Below, one piece after another: positions 63,717 through 64,000 of a stretch of DNA of 64,000 bases. The stretch is from the NCBI RefSeq assembly GCF_018736065.1, contig NZ_CP076128.1:3635501-3699500 (forward strand), in the 5' to 3' direction. Every line of letters starts with the position of its first letter. The stretch's first letter is position 1. The stretch is from Flammeovirga kamogawensis. GTDB lineage: Bacteria; Bacteroidota; Bacteroidia; Cytophagales; Flammeovirgaceae. The notes below the pieces were generated by a model. It did no database searches, was not told the DNA's origin, and worked only from the letters and a program-made list of their open reading frames with translations. The translations under genes were made by a program, and so were the position numbers.

Positions 63717-64000
63717 TGTCTAGTCCGTCCATAGCGTTACAGATTTAGACTATTATATATTGATAGCATCGGGTGTAAGCTCGGTGCTATTTTTACTTTT
63801 ATAAGTTCTCATTTTTATTTCACTTTGCTGATGCATCTCAACAGGTGTCTTCATATAATTACTCCAATGAGGCCTTTCATTATTGTAAATATATACAGAT
63901 TCTCTAATAAATTTATTCATTAAATCGAGATCATTAATTTTTATTCCTAAAATAAATTCTTGCTTAAGAATTCCGTTTATTCTTTCTGCTACCGCATTTT
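63717..64000 (-). mobile_element. IS3-family insertion sequence, copy 3 (cut by window end)
   Basis: From 63717 the plus strand begins TGTCTAGTCC, the right terminal repeat of the element, then reads the 3' end of orfB in inverted orientation. It matches copies 1 and 2 over 284 bases with a few differences (a Leu codon where the others have Ser in the STE-TPDA stretch). The left part, and so the target duplication, lies outside. Confidence 0.92.
63753..64000 (-). CDS. IS3-family transposase OrfB, C-terminal part (copy 3)
   Basis: Encodes the last ~81 residues of OrfB, from NAVAERINGILKQEF, which holds the catalytic Glu, to PDAINI and the stop at 63753. The rest of the gene lies past the window. 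Confidence 0.92.
   Translation of the reverse strand, partial: NAVAERINGILKQEFILGIKINDLDLMNKFIRESVYIYNNERPHWSNYMKTPVEMHQQSEIKMRTYKSKNSTELTPDAINI

Overview
The window looks like chromosomal DNA of a Bacteroidota bacterium, most likely a marine-type member of the Cytophagales (Flammeovirga-like; the genus is inference). The support is AT-rich DNA, weak Shine-Dalgarno sites, GTG/TTG starts, TAnnTTTG-type promoter cores, a very large C25 peptidase of the type IX secretion sortase kind, DUF2723 membrane proteins, leucine dehydrogenase, and lipoprotein signals with relaxed lipoboxes.

Layout. 1-1165: 3' part of a GAF-SpoIIE phosphatase. 1224-2605: first copy of a 1382-bp IS3-family element. 2622-6808: a tightly packed, very AT-rich block of four envelope genes (GDPD-like lipoprotein, polysaccharide deacetylase lipoprotein, GT-C-type membrane protein, phosphoethanolamine-transferase-like enzyme). 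6819-12098: PorU2-like C25 protein. 12222-18612: recG, two tandem tRNA-Ser(UGA) genes, cdsA, a DUF2007-like gene, a CPBP protease, dus and a YHS-domain gene. 18668-20049: second IS copy, about 99% identical to the first. 20152-30816: hydrolase lipoprotein, leucine dehydrogenase, ABC exporter, tatA, a GatA-type amidase, a LysM lytic transglycosylase, tyrS and a transglutaminase-like secreted protein. 31046-39286: outer-membrane barrel, an unknown protein, cysND, dnaG, recO. 39316-44042: unknown secreted protein, sodium:solute symporter, COG3014 and LpoB-like lipoproteins, small secreted protein. 44162-51150: two MscS-type channels followed 2 nt later by a 1207-residue hybrid sensor kinase. 51249-58403: HAD phosphatase and two tandem DUF2723 paralogues. 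58576-62753: a molybdenum-hydroxylase operon (XdhC, MocA-like, 2Fe-2S subunit, Tat-exported molybdopterin subunit). 62898-63701: fatty-acid desaturase. 63717-64000: start of a third IS copy in inverted orientation.

Most genes are housekeeping or cell-envelope genes. Functional links visible here are: assembly of the molybdenum enzyme (XdhC and MocA for cofactor, Tat signal for export, with a tatA elsewhere in the window); sulfate activation (cysDN); tRNA function (tyrS, dus, tRNA-Ser; the amidase at 24776 if it is GatA); peptidoglycan work (LysM transglycosylase, LpoB-like activator); and a probable mechanosensing operon. The least conventional parts are the compact AT-rich envelope cassette beside IS copy 1, the channel/sensor-kinase operon with a shared uncharacterised N-terminal domain, an SSS symporter whose ribosome site lies in a hairpin arm, and the insertion of IS copies 1 and 2 just past intrinsic terminators. 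I see no CRISPR array, phage, plasmid origin or recognisable defence system.
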